This document shows, in pieces, positions 16,489-25,347 of a DNA stretch of 64,000 bases. The stretch's first letter is position 1; each line of letters starts with the position of its first letter. Source of the DNA: Mangrovimonas yunxiaonensis (lineage in GTDB: Bacteria; Bacteroidota; Bacteroidia; Flavobacteriales; Flavobacteriaceae); assembly GCF_000733475.1 (NCBI RefSeq), contig NZ_JPFK01000003.1:124001-188000 (forward strand), written 5' to 3'. The translations under genes and the position numbers were made by a program. The notes under the pieces were generated by a model. The model did not search any database. It was not told the DNA's origin and saw only the letters and a program-made list of their open reading frames with translations.

Positions 16489-17919
16489 ATGAAAACAAAA
16501 AAACTATTATTCCTATTATTAAGTGTCGTATTCATTGGCACCTCTTGTAGTAGTGACGACGATAACTCCATGCCTTCAACACCTCCAAGTCAAAAGAATA
16601 TTGTTGAATTAGCTGTAGATACACCAGAATTATCCACTTTGGTTGATGCGCTCTCAAGAGCAGATGGCAATTTAGTTAGCGTGCTTAGCGGCGATGGACC
16701 TTTTACAGTTTTAGCACCAACTAACGATGCTTTTTCAAGCTTTTTAACTGCTAATGGCTTTAATTCCGTAAACGAAGTTCCAAGTGATGTTCTTTCACAA
16801 ATCTTATTAAATCATGTTATCATGGCTGATGTTGAATCATCAGATTTAATAACTATGGGATCTGGATACACCTCAGGAAGCGCAACCGGAGCTGGCGGTA
16901 ATAATATTAGTATTTATTTTGACACCTCTAATGGCGTTACTTTTAACAATTCTGGCATGGTTACAACAGCAGATATTGAAGCAAGTAACGGAATTATTCA
17001 TGTTATAGATGGTGTTTTAGGCTTACCTGACGTTGTTAGCCATGCAGCTAACAATCCAGTATTCTCTAGTTTAGTGGCCGCACTTGGTGCTGCCGATGGT
17101 AATTTAGTGTCCGTACTTCAAGGAGATGGACCTTTTACTGTCCTTGCTCCTAACAATAATGCTTTTGACGTATTTTTAGATGGTGCCTCATTAGGAGATG
17201 TTGACACGGCTGTGTTATCACAAATTTTATTAAATCATGTTATTGCAGGATCTGCTATTTCTTCAGAAACACTTGTAAATAACAGTGCTGGGTACACTAA
17301 CACAGCAGCAACTGGTGCTGGAGGGAATAACATGAGTTTATATTACAACACTAATGACGGTGTAACTTTTAATGGTATTTCAACTGTTTTTCAAGCCGAT
17401 GTTGTTGGAACAAACGGAATTATTCACGCTGTAGATACTGTAATTGATATTCCTACAGTAGTCACATTCGCAACAGCCGACCCTAATTTTTCTACATTAG
17501 TTTCTGCTTTAACCGAATTAACCCCAGGAACCGATTTTGCTTCAATTTTATCACGTACCGAAGGAGGAAATGGTGATGGTATAAATCCAGATTTTACAGT
17601 CTTTGCACCAACAAATGCTGCTTTTGACGCATTAATTGACAATTTAGGTGGCTTACCAGATGAAAGTACTTTAACAACCGTGTTATTATACCACGTAGCA
17701 GGAAACGCAAATGTAACGTCTGGAGATCTTAATACTGGTGCAAATCCAGTAACATCATTACAAGGTGGAAGCTTTACTGTAAACTTACCAGGAACAGGCA
17801 GTAATATAGCCGATATAACAGATGGCTCTGGAGCTACAGATATTGGCATTATAGCTGTAGATGTACAAGCTGGAAATGGTGTTATACACGCCCTTAATAA
17901 AGTTATGCTCCCTAATTAA
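16489..17919 (+). CDS. Surface lipoprotein with three FAS1 (fasciclin) domains
   Basis: Secreted lipoprotein of 476 residues. The signal peptide MKTKKLLFLLLSVVFIGTSC ends in a lipobox with Cys20. The following SSDDD matches the Bacteroidota lipoprotein export signal (S followed by acidic residues), so outer-surface exposure is likely. Three FAS1 domains follow at about 38-180, 181-321 and 322-476, each with the H1 block (FTVLAPTNDAF, FTVLAPNNNAF, FTVFAPTNAAF) and H2 block (NGIIHVIDGVL, NGIIHAVDTVI, NGVIHALNKVM). Domains 1 and 2 are closely similar even in DNA, suggesting duplication. ATG 16489 is chosen over an upstream frame start because it begins the signal peptide. Its position between carH and crtI suggests a carotenoid- or light-linked role; FAS1 domains are otherwise adhesion modules. 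Confidence 0.9.
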   Translation: MKTKKLLFLLLSVVFIGTSCSSDDDNSMPSTPPSQKNIVELAVDTPELSTLVDALSRADGNLVSVLSGDGPFTVLAPTNDAFSSFLTANGFNSVNEVPSDVLSQILLNHVIMADVESSDLITMGSGYTSGSATGAGGNNISIYFDTSNGVTFNNSGMVTTADIEASNGIIHVIDGVLGLPDVVSHAANNPVFSSLVAALGAADGNLVSVLQGDGPFTVLAPNNNAFDVFLDGASLGDVDTAVLSQILLNHVIAGSAISSETLVNNSAGYTNTAATGAGGNNMSLYYNTNDGVTFNGISTVFQADVVGTNGIIHAVDTVIDIPTVVTFATADPNFSTLVSALTELTPGTDFASILSRTEGGNGDGINPDFTVFAPTNAAFDALIDNLGGLPDESTLTTVLLYHVAGNANVTSGDLNTGANPVTSLQGGSFTVNLPGTGSNIADITDGSGATDIGIIAVDVQAGNGVIHALNKVMLPN

Positions 17920-17939
17920 TGGCCTCGCTAATTTAATTA

Positions 17940-17967
17940 AAGCCGATAGACTACACGCTATCGGCTT
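17940..17967 (+). terminator. Hairpin between FAS1 lipoprotein and crtI
   Basis: AAGCCGATAG and CTATCGGCTT form a perfect 10-bp stem with an eight-base loop, followed by ATTTAAAAA. It probably acts as a partial terminator, setting lipoprotein expression higher than that of the crt genes. No separate TAnnTTTG promoter is visible for crtI. Confidence 0.65.
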
Positions 17968-17983
17968 ATTTAAAAATCATTAA

Positions 17984-19456
17984 ATGAATTCAAAAAAAAT
18001 TGTTGTCATTGGATCAGGATTTTCTTCGCTCTCTGCAGCCTGTTATTTAGCAAAACAAGGTTATAAAGTGACAGTCCTTGAAAAAAACAACACCATTGGT
18101 GGGCGTGCGAGGCAATTAAAAAAAGAGGGGTTTACTTTTGATATAGGCCCAACATTTTACTGGATGCCTGATGTTTTTGAACGGTTTTTTAATGATTTCA
18201 ATAAAACGACATCAGATTTTTATACCTTAAACAAGCTCAACCCTGCATATCAAATTTATTTTGGCAAGAAAGATTCCATAAGCATATCTGAAAATTTTAA
18301 TGCTATAAAGCAAACCTTTGAAAATCTTGAAAAAGGAAGCGGAAAGAAGCTAGAACTATTTATTAACAAAGCTGAGGAAAATTATAACATTGCTATAAAA
18401 GACTTGGTTTATAAACCAGGTGAAAATCTTTTTGAAATTATTAACCTTAAAACGGTTTTTAAGTTGCATGAGTTCATTTTAACCATTTCAAAACAAGTTT
18501 CTAAATCGTTTAAAAATAAAAAACTAAGAAAAACATTAGAATTTCCTGTATTATTTCTTGGTGCGAAACCCAACAACACACCTTCTTTCTATAATTTTAT
18601 GAATTATGCCGATTTTAAACTTGGCACATGGCATCCAAAAGGAGGCATGTACCAAGTTATTGAAGGTATCGTAAAACTAGCTAAAAGTTTAGGTGTAGAT
18701 ATTCGCACCAATTGCGAAGTCAAAAAAATAATTACCAAAAACGACAATACCGTTACTGGAGTAAACACAAACTCTGGTTATTTTGATTGCGATATTTTAT
18801 TAAGTGGCGCAGATTATCATCATACAGAAACGCTACTTCCTAGTCGTTTAAGACAATACACTAAAAACTACTGGAACAACAAAACATTTGCGCCCTCTGC
18901 ATTGTTATTTTATGTTGGCATAAACAAGAAGCTAAATAACGTATCTCATCATACCCTATTTTTTGATACTGATTTTGAAACTCATGCTAAGACCATTTAC
19001 GACACTAAAGAATGGACAGAAAAGCCTTTATTCTATGCCAGTTTCCCAAGTATATCAGACGACACAATTGCCCCTAAAAACAAGGAAGCAGGTATTTTTT
19101 TAATTCCTATTGCACCCGACATAAAAGACACTCCAGAGATTAGAGCCACCTACTTTAATCAACTACTTGACCGCATTGAAAACATCACAGAGGAACCTCT
19201 TAAAGAACATATTCTTTTTCACGAATCGTATTGTGTAAATGATTTTAAACAAGACTATAATTCCTACAAAGGAAATGCTTATGGATTAGCAAACACTTTA
19301 ATGCAAACCCACATTCTTAGACCTAAACTAAAAAGCAAAAAACTAAACAATCTTTATTTCTGCGGACAATTAACTGTGCCAGGGCCAGGCGTTCCACCAT
19401 CTTTAATTTCTGGTAAAATTGTTAGCAATTTAATTAGTAAACACCATGTGCAATGA
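17984..19456 (+). CDS. crtI: Phytoene desaturase CrtI
   Basis: FAD-dependent desaturase converting colourless phytoene to lycopene, 490 residues (normal length). The N-terminal dinucleotide fold VVIGSGFSSLSAACYLAKQG (about residues 6-25) with VLEKNNTIGGRARQ follows the CrtI pattern. The C-terminal signature LYFCGQLTVPGPGVPPSLIS (about 459-478) is the carotenoid oxidoreductase block. The third dinucleotide glycine is Ser, common in this family. It overlaps crtB by four bases (ATGA), so translation is coupled. Confidence 0.93.
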   Translation: MNSKKIVVIGSGFSSLSAACYLAKQGYKVTVLEKNNTIGGRARQLKKEGFTFDIGPTFYWMPDVFERFFNDFNKTTSDFYTLNKLNPAYQIYFGKKDSISISENFNAIKQTFENLEKGSGKKLELFINKAEENYNIAIKDLVYKPGENLFEIINLKTVFKLHEFILTISKQVSKSFKNKKLRKTLEFPVLFLGAKPNNTPSFYNFMNYADFKLGTWHPKGGMYQVIEGIVKLAKSLGVDIRTNCEVKKIITKNDNTVTGVNTNSGYFDCDILLSGADYHHTETLLPSRLRQYTKNYWNNKTFAPSALLFYVGINKKLNNVSHHTLFFDTDFETHAKTIYDTKEWTEKPLFYASFPSISDDTIAPKNKEAGIFLIPIAPDIKDTPEIRATYFNQLLDRIENITEEPLKEHILFHESYCVNDFKQDYNSYKGNAYGLANTLMQTHILRPKLKSKKLNNLYFCGQLTVPGPGVPPSLISGKIVSNLISKHHVQ

Positions 19457-20289
19457 AAGCCTTATTTGACACCTCTAGCTTAAAATGTAGTGAAATTATC
19501 ACTAAAACCTATAGTACATCTTTCTCTTTAGGCATTAAGTTATTTGCGCCTTCAATAAGGCCTAATATATATGCTATTTATGGTTTTGTTAGATATGCTG
19601 ATGAAATTGTAGATTCGTTTACAAATTATAATCAAGAGACTCTTTTTAAAGACTTCGTTGAAGATTACCATAAAGCTCTTAAATATAAAATTAGCCTAAA
19701 TCCTATTATTAATGCTTTTCAAGAGGTTGTTCATAAATACAAATTACATGCTTATGTTGAAGATTTTCTTAAACGTATGGAAGCCGATTTAACGGTTTAT
19801 GATTACACAACTAAAGAAGATTTTGAAAATTATATTTATGGATCTGCTGATGTGGTAGGATTAATGTGTTTAAGGGTTTTTGTAAATAATGATGAAACTA
19901 AATTTCAAGAGTTAAAACAAGCCGCTAAACATTTAGGATCAGCGTTTCAGAAAGTAAATTTTTTAAGAGATTTCAAAGACGATACACAAACCCTTGGTAG
20001 ATCGTATTTTCCTAATCTTCAAAATAACACCCTAAACAACTTAACCAAACAAGAAATTATAGATGATATCGAATTGGATTTTAATGAAGCTTATAAAGGT
20101 ATTATTCAATTGCCTATAGAAAGTAGACTTGGTGTTTATATTGCTTACAGGTATTATTTAAAACTTTTAAAAAAGCTAAAAAGCACCGATTCAGAGCATA
20201 TTACAAACAAACGCATACGCATTTCTAATGGCATAAAGTTATTCATCCTTACAAAATCGTACATACGCTATAAACTTCATGCTTTTTAA
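19453..20289 (+). CDS. crtB: Phytoene synthase CrtB
   Basis: Condenses two geranylgeranyl diphosphates to phytoene, the first committed carotenoid step, 278 residues. The first aspartate-rich motif is in RYADEIVDSF (about residues 46-55) and the second in FQKVNFLRDFKDDTQTLGR (about 171-189). GSADVVGLMCLRVF (about 131-144) is the squalene/phytoene synthase signature. The gene overlaps crtI by four bases and is followed by crtZ after 28 bases. No GGPP synthase gene lies in this window, so it must be supplied elsewhere. Confidence 0.94.
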   Translation: MKALFDTSSLKCSEIITKTYSTSFSLGIKLFAPSIRPNIYAIYGFVRYADEIVDSFTNYNQETLFKDFVEDYHKALKYKISLNPIINAFQEVVHKYKLHAYVEDFLKRMEADLTVYDYTTKEDFENYIYGSADVVGLMCLRVFVNNDETKFQELKQAAKHLGSAFQKVNFLRDFKDDTQTLGRSYFPNLQNNTLNNLTKQEIIDDIELDFNEAYKGIIQLPIESRLGVYIAYRYYLKLLKKLKSTDSEHITNKRIRISNGIKLFILTKSYIRYKLHAF

Positions 20290-20317
20290 AACTACGTATT
20301 AATTCTTAAATTTAATC

Positions 20318-20773
20318 ATGTTGATCTTAATTTATATTATAGCAACTATTGCAACCTTTATAAGCATGGAAGCTGTAACTTGGCTAACACACAAGTATAT
20401 CATGCATGGCGTTTTATGGTTTTTACACAAAGATCATCATCAGCCAAAGTACACACATCCTTTTGAAAAAAATGACGCCTTTTTTGTAATATTTGCCATC
20501 CCTAGTATTCTATTGTTTTATTTTGGACTAGCACCAAACTTAAATATTTTATTTTTTATAGGTTTAGGTATTCTTTGTTACGGTATTGCTTATTTTTTAA
20601 TTCATGATGTACTCATTCACCAACGTTTTAAATGGTTTAAAGACACAAAAAACAAGTTCCTTTTAGGATTAAGAAAAGCTCACAAAATACACCACAAGCA
20701 TTTAGGGAAAGAAGACGGCGAATGTTTTGGCATGCTGTATGTCCCTAAAAAATATCACAATCAATATAAATAA
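20318..20773 (+). CDS. crtZ: Beta-carotene hydroxylase CrtZ
   Basis: Di-iron membrane hydroxylase turning beta-carotene to zeaxanthin, 151 residues with about four membrane segments. The histidine boxes of the fatty-acid hydroxylase superfamily are complete: HKYIMHG (about 23-29), HKDHHQPKYTH (about 36-46), HDVLIHQRF (about 104-112) and HKIHHKHLG (about 125-133). The stop overlaps the start of the lycopene cyclase by one base (TAATG), so the pair is translationally coupled. Confidence 0.93.
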   Translation: MLILIYIIATIATFISMEAVTWLTHKYIMHGVLWFLHKDHHQPKYTHPFEKNDAFFVIFAIPSILLFYFGLAPNLNILFFIGLGILCYGIAYFLIHDVLIHQRFKWFKDTKNKFLLGLRKAHKIHHKHLGKEDGECFGMLYVPKKYHNQYK

Positions 20774-21459
20774 TGCATTCCTATACCTACTTACTAGTAA
20801 ATTTAAGCTGTATTGCTATCCCTTTAATAGCTAGTTTCTACCCAAAACACCCGTTTTACAAAGATTGGAGCGCCTTTTTAAAAGGCAACATTTTAACAGC
20901 TACATTATTTATTGCTTGGGATGCTATGTTTACCCAAATGGGTATTTGGGGCTTTAACAAACACTACTTAATCGGTTTTCAAATAGGCAATTTGCCTCTT
21001 GAAGAAATTCTATTTTTTATTTGTATTCCTTTTGCTTGTGTATTTAGTTATTTTGCGCTTAAACACCTTATTAAACAAAACCCTTTAGAAAAAATTCAAC
21101 ATTCTATCACTCTCATTTTAATTGTTGTTTTTCTATTGCTAGCTATCTTTAATTACAACAAACTATACACAAGTGTAACCTGCTTAAGTACAAGCTTGTA
21201 CTTAAGCTTCCTAAGTATAAAAAAAGTTAATTTATCTTATTACTACTTAGCCTTCTTATTTGTCCTTCCTTTTTTTTATTTAAGTAATGGCATTTTAACC
21301 GGCAGCCTTCTTGTTAATCCTATTGTTTGGTATAATGATGCAGAAAACTTAGGTTTTAGAATTAGCAACATCCCTATTGAAGATAGTATTTATGGTTTAC
21401 TTTTAATATTTATGAATATTAACTTTTACACCTACTTTAAAGCAAAAAAGTCTACTTAA
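20773..21459 (+). CDS. crtYcd: Lycopene cyclase, fused heterodimer type (CrtYc-CrtYd)
   Basis: Membrane lycopene beta-cyclase of 228 residues with about six to seven helices. It unites the two small subunits found separately in actinobacteria. The half-repeats carry matching motifs: GNLPLEEILFFICIPFACVF near residue 74 and NIPIEDSIYGLLLIFMNINF near 199. The paired acidic residues (EE and ED) are conserved in this cyclase type. With CrtI, CrtB and CrtZ it completes a route from phytoene to zeaxanthin. Its stop codon lies inside the terminator that separates it from converging clpX. Confidence 0.88.
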   Translation: MHSYTYLLVNLSCIAIPLIASFYPKHPFYKDWSAFLKGNILTATLFIAWDAMFTQMGIWGFNKHYLIGFQIGNLPLEEILFFICIPFACVFSYFALKHLIKQNPLEKIQHSITLILIVVFLLLAIFNYNKLYTSVTCLSTSLYLSFLSIKKVNLSYYYLAFLFVLPFFYLSNGILTGSLLVNPIVWYNDAENLGFRISNIPIEDSIYGLLLIFMNINFYTYFKAKKST

Positions 21460-21477
21460 AATTAAGTAGACTTTTTA
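21444..21477. terminator. Bidirectional terminator between crtYcd and clpX
   Basis: AGTCTACTTA (21449-21458) pairs with TAAGTAGACT (21463-21472) around a four-base loop, flanked by A and T runs. It ends the carotenoid operon and, from the other strand, clpX. Confidence 0.85.
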
Positions 21478-21493
21478 CTGCTTTTTTTGTTAT

Positions 21494-22726
21494 CTAAGAA
21501 ACTGCTTTCAACTTTTTAAGCGTTGTTTTCGACAACTTATCCTCGGCATAGGCCTTGGTTACTTTCAGTTCTTTTTCATCGCCACCAGGCATTTCAAACA
21601 TGGCGTCGGTTAAAATCTCTTCACATAACGACCTAAGTCCCCTTGCACCTAATTTATACTCTACGGCCTTCTCTACAATAAAGTCTAAGGCTCCATCGGT
21701 AATACTAAATGCTATCTCGTCCATTTCAAACAGCTTTTTGTACTGTTTGATAATGGCATTTTTAGGCTCGGTTAAAATGGCTCTAAGGGTTTTATCGTCT
21801 AACGGATTCATGTGTGTTAACACTGGTAAACGCCCTATAATTTCAGGGATTAATCCAAAATCCTTTAAGTCTTTAGGAATAATGTACTGCAACATGTTCT
21901 CCTGGTCGATAACCTCTTCCGATTTTGAAGCACTATACCCAACCGCTTGCATGTTTAGACGTTTGGATATAATTTTTTCAATCCCATCGAAGGCCCCTCC
22001 TGCAATAAACAGAATGTTTTCGGTATTAACCTCAATAAACTTTTGGTCGGGGTGTTTTCTCCCGCCTTTTGGCGGCACATTAACAACAGTTCCTTCCAAT
22101 AGTTTTAACAAAGCCTGCTGCACACCTTCACCCGAAACATCTCTTGTAATGGATGGGTTGTCGCTTTTACGGGCAATCTTGTCGATTTCGTCTATAAACA
22201 CAATGCCTTTTTGGGCTTTGTCCAAATTGTAATCGGCGGCTTGTAACAATCGGGTTAAAATGCTCTCTACATCTTCACCCACATAACCCGCCTCGGTTAG
22301 TACCGTAGCATCTACAATGGCCAAAGGCACGTTAAGCATTTTGGCTATGGTTTTGGCTATAAGGGTTTTTCCGGTTCCTGTTTGGCCCACCATTACAATA
22401 TTGCTCTTCTGGATTTCAATATCGTCATCGGTAGGGGTTTGTAACAACCTTTTGTAGTGGTTGTAAACGGCTACCGACATGATTTTTTTGGTCGTTTCTT
22501 GACCTATAATATACTCGTCTAAAAAGATTTTTATTTTTTGTGGTTTTCGCAATACAAGCTCGGCGCTAAGGTCGCTATTATCGGACTGTCTGGATTCTTC
22601 CAGAACAATGCCGTGAGCTTGCTCGATACAGCGGTCGCAAATATGCGCATCTAAACCGGCGATCAACAAATTGGTTTCTGGCTTTTTCCTACCACAAAAC
22701 GAACATTCTAATTCTTCTTTTGCCAT
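21494..22726 (-). CDS. clpX: ATP-dependent protease unfoldase ClpX
   Basis: AAA+ unfoldase that feeds substrates to ClpP, 410 residues. The N-terminal zinc finger ([21 protein letters not shown] and CDRC, about 9-35), Walker [10 protein letters not shown] (about 117-125), Walker [13 protein letters not shown] (about 180-191), the RKH pore loop GGRKHPDQ, and the sensor-2 region [13 protein letters not shown] (about 364-376) are intact. An IGF-like ClpP loop lies before the C-terminal domain. It follows clpP after about 32 bases in one operon. Confidence 0.98.
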   Translation of the reverse strand: MAKEELECSFCGRKKPETNLLIAGLDAHICDRCIEQAHGIVLEESRQSDNSDLSAELVLRKPQKIKIFLDEYIIGQETTKKIMSVAVYNHYKRLLQTPTDDDIEIQKSNIVMVGQTGTGKTLIAKTIAKMLNVPLAIVDATVLTEAGYVGEDVESILTRLLQAADYNLDKAQKGIVFIDEIDKIARKSDNPSITRDVSGEGVQQALLKLLEGTVVNVPPKGGRKHPDQKFIEVNTENILFIAGGAFDGIEKIISKRLNMQAVGYSASKSEEVIDQENMLQYIIPKDLKDFGLIPEIIGRLPVLTHMNPLDDKTLRAILTEPKNAIIKQYKKLFEMDEIAFSITDGALDFIVEKAVEYKLGARGLRSLCEEILTDAMFEMPGGDEKELKVTKAYAEDKLSKTTLKKLKAVS

Positions 22727-22758
22727 AAAATTTTATTCTTGTTTTCTTTAAAGCACGA

Positions 22759-23433
22759 TTAGCTACGGGTTAAAATCTCGTCTATCATACCGTACTCCTT
22801 TGCTTTATCTGCTTTCATCCAATAGTCACGATCACTATCGGCATACACTTTGTCGTAATCTTGCCCCGAATGCTTACTGATGATTTTATACAGTTCTTCT
22901 TTTAAGGTTAAAATTTCCCTAGCTGTAATTTCAATATCACTGGCTTGCCCTTGTGCGCCTCCAAGTGGTTGGTGAATCATAACACGCGAATGGGTTAACC
23001 CGCTGCGCTTGCCATGAGCTCCTGCACAAAGCAACACTGCACCCATAGAGGCTGCCATACCTGTACAAATGGTTGCCACATCTGGTTTAATAAACTGCAT
23101 GGTATCGTAAATCCCCAACCCGGCATACACACTTCCTCCTGGCGAGTTGATATAGATTTGAATGTCTTTTGAAGCATCGGTGCTTTCTAAAAATAGCAGC
23201 TGTGCCTGAACAATGTTTGCCACTTGGTCGTTTATACCGGTTCCCAAAAAAATAATGCGATCCATCATTAAACGGGAGAACACATCCATGGCAACGGCAT
23301 TCATTTGGCGCTCTTCAATAATGTTAGGTGTTAGACCTACAGGGTACATGCTGCTTACAATTTTATTGTAATACGTGCTGCTTACACCTTGGTCTTTTAT
23401 AGCGAACTTTTCAAATTCTTTTGCGTAATTCAT
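22759..23433 (-). CDS. clpP: ATP-dependent Clp protease proteolytic subunit ClpP
   Basis: Serine protease subunit of ClpXP, 224 residues. The catalytic triad is visible: Ser in [14 protein letters not shown], His in [13 protein letters not shown], and Asp in [28 protein letters not shown] is the conserved oxyanion-side block. The N-terminal 20-30 residues are a Bacteroidota-type extension. Upstream, a hairpin (23461-23498) separates it from tig, so clpPX may have its own promoter, although I see no consensus element. Confidence 0.97.
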   Translation of the reverse strand: MNYAKEFEKFAIKDQGVSSTYYNKIVSSMYPVGLTPNIIEERQMNAVAMDVFSRLMMDRIIFLGTGINDQVANIVQAQLLFLESTDASKDIQIYINSPGGSVYAGLGIYDTMQFIKPDVATICTGMAASMGAVLLCAGAHGKRSGLTHSRVMIHQPLGGAQGQASDIEITAREILTLKEELYKIISKHSGQDYDKVYADSDRDYWMKADKAKEYGMIDEILTRS

Positions 23434-23460
23434 AGTTGTTTATTGAGTTTTTATAAAATA

Positions 23461-23498
23461 AAAAGGCGTTGAAACCTTAAAAAATTTCAACGCCTAAA
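23461..23498 (-). terminator. Terminator downstream of tig
   Basis: GGCGTTGAAA (23465-23474) and TTTCAACGCC (23485-23494) form a perfect 10-bp stem, followed on the reverse strand by a T-rich tail. It lies 35 bases beyond the trigger factor stop. Confidence 0.75.
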
Positions 23499-23532
23499 TA
23501 TAAGCAATTATTCTTTTTTAAAGCTTAGTGGA

Positions 23533-24861
23533 TTATTTATCGCCATAAACCTCTTTTACAAACTCATCGTAAGTAACCTCTTTGGTTTTAAGGTTTGATT
23601 TTTCCTTGTAAAGCTCTAACAATTTTTGGCTAATGATTTGCTCTGAAATGCGTCTGGCTTCATCTTGGTTAGATAAAACTCTAGCAGCGATATCGTCTAA
23701 CTCTTTCTCTGAAGGATTCATTTGGCCAAATTGTGCCATTTGCGCTTTAATCATTTGTTTTGCATGGTCTTTAATATCGTCCATGGTTACCTTAATGTCG
23801 TTATCGACAATTAGCTTTCCTTCTATTAGTTGGTAGCGCAAGCTTTTTTCAGACTTTTCGTACTCTTCTTTTGCTTCTGCTTCGTCCAATTCTTTTTCGC
23901 CTGCGGTTTGCATCCACTTTTGTAAGAACTCGGCTGGTAAGTCAAATTTGGTATTATCTACTAAATATTCTGTAACATCGTTCAATAATTTTTGGTCTGC
24001 CTGTTGCTTGAATTGCTTTTCGGCATCTTCTTTTATTTTATCTTTAAGTTCGGTAACGCTAGTTACAACGTCTTTACCAAAAAGCTTATCGAACAAATCT
24101 TGATCTAAATCGGCTAATTGGCGCTCATTAATTTCGGTTACTGTAAAGGTTACATCTATATCTAAATCATGTACCTCATCATGGGTTAGCTTAAGCGCGT
24201 GCATTAACTCGTGATCGTCGCTGTAAAGGCCTTTTGTGTTAAGTGCGATAACATCGCCTGGCTTGGCGCCAATAAACTTCTTTTCTGTGGCTTTACCTTT
24301 AAACTTATCTAATGTTAACGTTACTGTGTTCTCGATTTCGCGAGCTTCATTTTTGAATGTTCCCGTAACTTCGCTCTCTTTTTCAATTTTATCTTGCGAT
24401 ACTAGCTTGCCGTATTGCTTCTGGATATTTTCAACTTGCTCATTAATCATCTTATCTCCAGCTACAATATTGTAATGGGTAATGGCTTTTTTAGGCTTGA
24501 TGTTAACTTCAAACTCTGGCGTTAACCCTAGCTCGAACTCAAACGTTAGCTTTTCGGCATCCCAATCAATATGATCTTGTGGTTTTGGTAGTGGCTGCCC
24601 TAACACATCTAACTTTTCTTCGGTTAGATATTTGTTTAAGGCATCTTGTAAAAGCTTGTTAACCTCATCTACCAATACTGCCTTGCCGTATTGCTTCTTT
24701 ACCATTCCCATAGGCACGTGTCCTTTTCTAAAACCGGGAATGTTAGCTGTTCTTCTATAATCTGATAAGATTTTCTCTACCTTATCGTTATAATCTGCTT
24801 TCTGGATGTCAACTTTTACGACCGCATTTAATGCATCAATGTTTTCTCTTGTAATGTTCAT
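23533..24861 (-). CDS. tig: Trigger factor (ribosome-associated chaperone)
   Basis: Nascent-chain chaperone of 442 residues. The N-terminal ribosome-binding domain has the signature NIPGFRKGHVPMGMVKKQYG (about residues 39-58; canonical GFRxGkvP). The central part (about 150-250) corresponds to the FKBP-type isomerase domain but is poorly conserved, as is common in Bacteroidota. The C-terminal helical domain (about 260-440) is lysine/glutamate rich. It is flanked by terminators on both sides, so it is probably transcribed alone. Confidence 0.95.
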   Translation of the reverse strand: MNITRENIDALNAVVKVDIQKADYNDKVEKILSDYRRTANIPGFRKGHVPMGMVKKQYGKAVLVDEVNKLLQDALNKYLTEEKLDVLGQPLPKPQDHIDWDAEKLTFEFELGLTPEFEVNIKPKKAITHYNIVAGDKMINEQVENIQKQYGKLVSQDKIEKESEVTGTFKNEAREIENTVTLTLDKFKGKATEKKFIGAKPGDVIALNTKGLYSDDHELMHALKLTHDEVHDLDIDVTFTVTEINERQLADLDQDLFDKLFGKDVVTSVTELKDKIKEDAEKQFKQQADQKLLNDVTEYLVDNTKFDLPAEFLQKWMQTAGEKELDEAEAKEEYEKSEKSLRYQLIEGKLIVDNDIKVTMDDIKDHAKQMIKAQMAQFGQMNPSEKELDDIAARVLSNQDEARRISEQIISQKLLELYKEKSNLKTKEVTYDEFVKEVYGDK

Positions 24862-24905
24862 GCTCGAAAATTATATAGCCAAATTGGCGCTTGTATTTTT
24901 TAATT

Positions 24906-24942
24906 AAAAAGGGATGCAAAAGTATAACTTTTTTTGCATCCC
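24906..24942 (-). terminator. Terminator downstream of the holin-like gene
   Basis: GGGATGCAAAA (24911-24921) pairs with TTTTGCATCCC (24932-24942). On the reverse strand the hairpin is followed by TTTTT. It ends the pdxJ-hydrolase-holin transcript before tig. Confidence 0.8.
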
Positions 24943-24978
24943 AACAAAGTTTTTAACGTATTGAAATTCAGCCTATTT

Positions 24979-25320
24979 TTAATCGTCTTTTAAAAGCGAA
25001 TGAAGGATGGATTGTAGGATGGATAACAGCACACTAAAAAGGATGGCAATCCAAACACTACTTACAGAAAATCCCGCGATAAGATTGTCTGCTATAAGAA
25101 TGATAAACGCATTGATAAACAGCAGGAAAATTCCAAAAGTTACAACGGTTACCGGCAGGGTAAGTATCACTAAAATGGGTTTAACAAACAGATTGAGAAC
25201 CGCCAGGACCAAGGCTACAATAGTTGCCGTTAGGTAACTGTCTACATGCACCCCCGATAACAATTTAGACAACAGCACCACAGCCAAGGCATTGAGTAAT
25301 AATTTTAAGATTAATTTCAT
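24979..25320 (-). CDS. Phage-holin-family (MMPL/Phage_holin_4_2-like) membrane protein
   Basis: Small 113-residue protein with about four membrane helices. It belongs to the 'phage holin family' of housekeeping membrane proteins (Phage_holin_4_2 type), recognised by the pattern VVLLSKLLSGVHVDSYLTAT, VLAVLNLFVKPILVILTLPV and the Asn/Asp-containing later helices. Despite the name there are no other phage genes nearby, and it sits with pdxJ and an alpha/beta hydrolase. Its function is unknown. Confidence 0.82.
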   Translation of the reverse strand: MKLILKLLLNALAVVLLSKLLSGVHVDSYLTATIVALVLAVLNLFVKPILVILTLPVTVVTFGIFLLFINAFIILIADNLIAGFSVSSVWIAILFSVLLSILQSILHSLLKDD

Positions 25321-25347
25321 TTGCTTGCTTTTTTGGGTTTCTTAAAG

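Noticed and set aside
24979-25320. Phage holin as sign of a prophage
   Set aside because: The family is widespread in host chromosomes and no other phage gene, integrase or attachment repeat is nearby.
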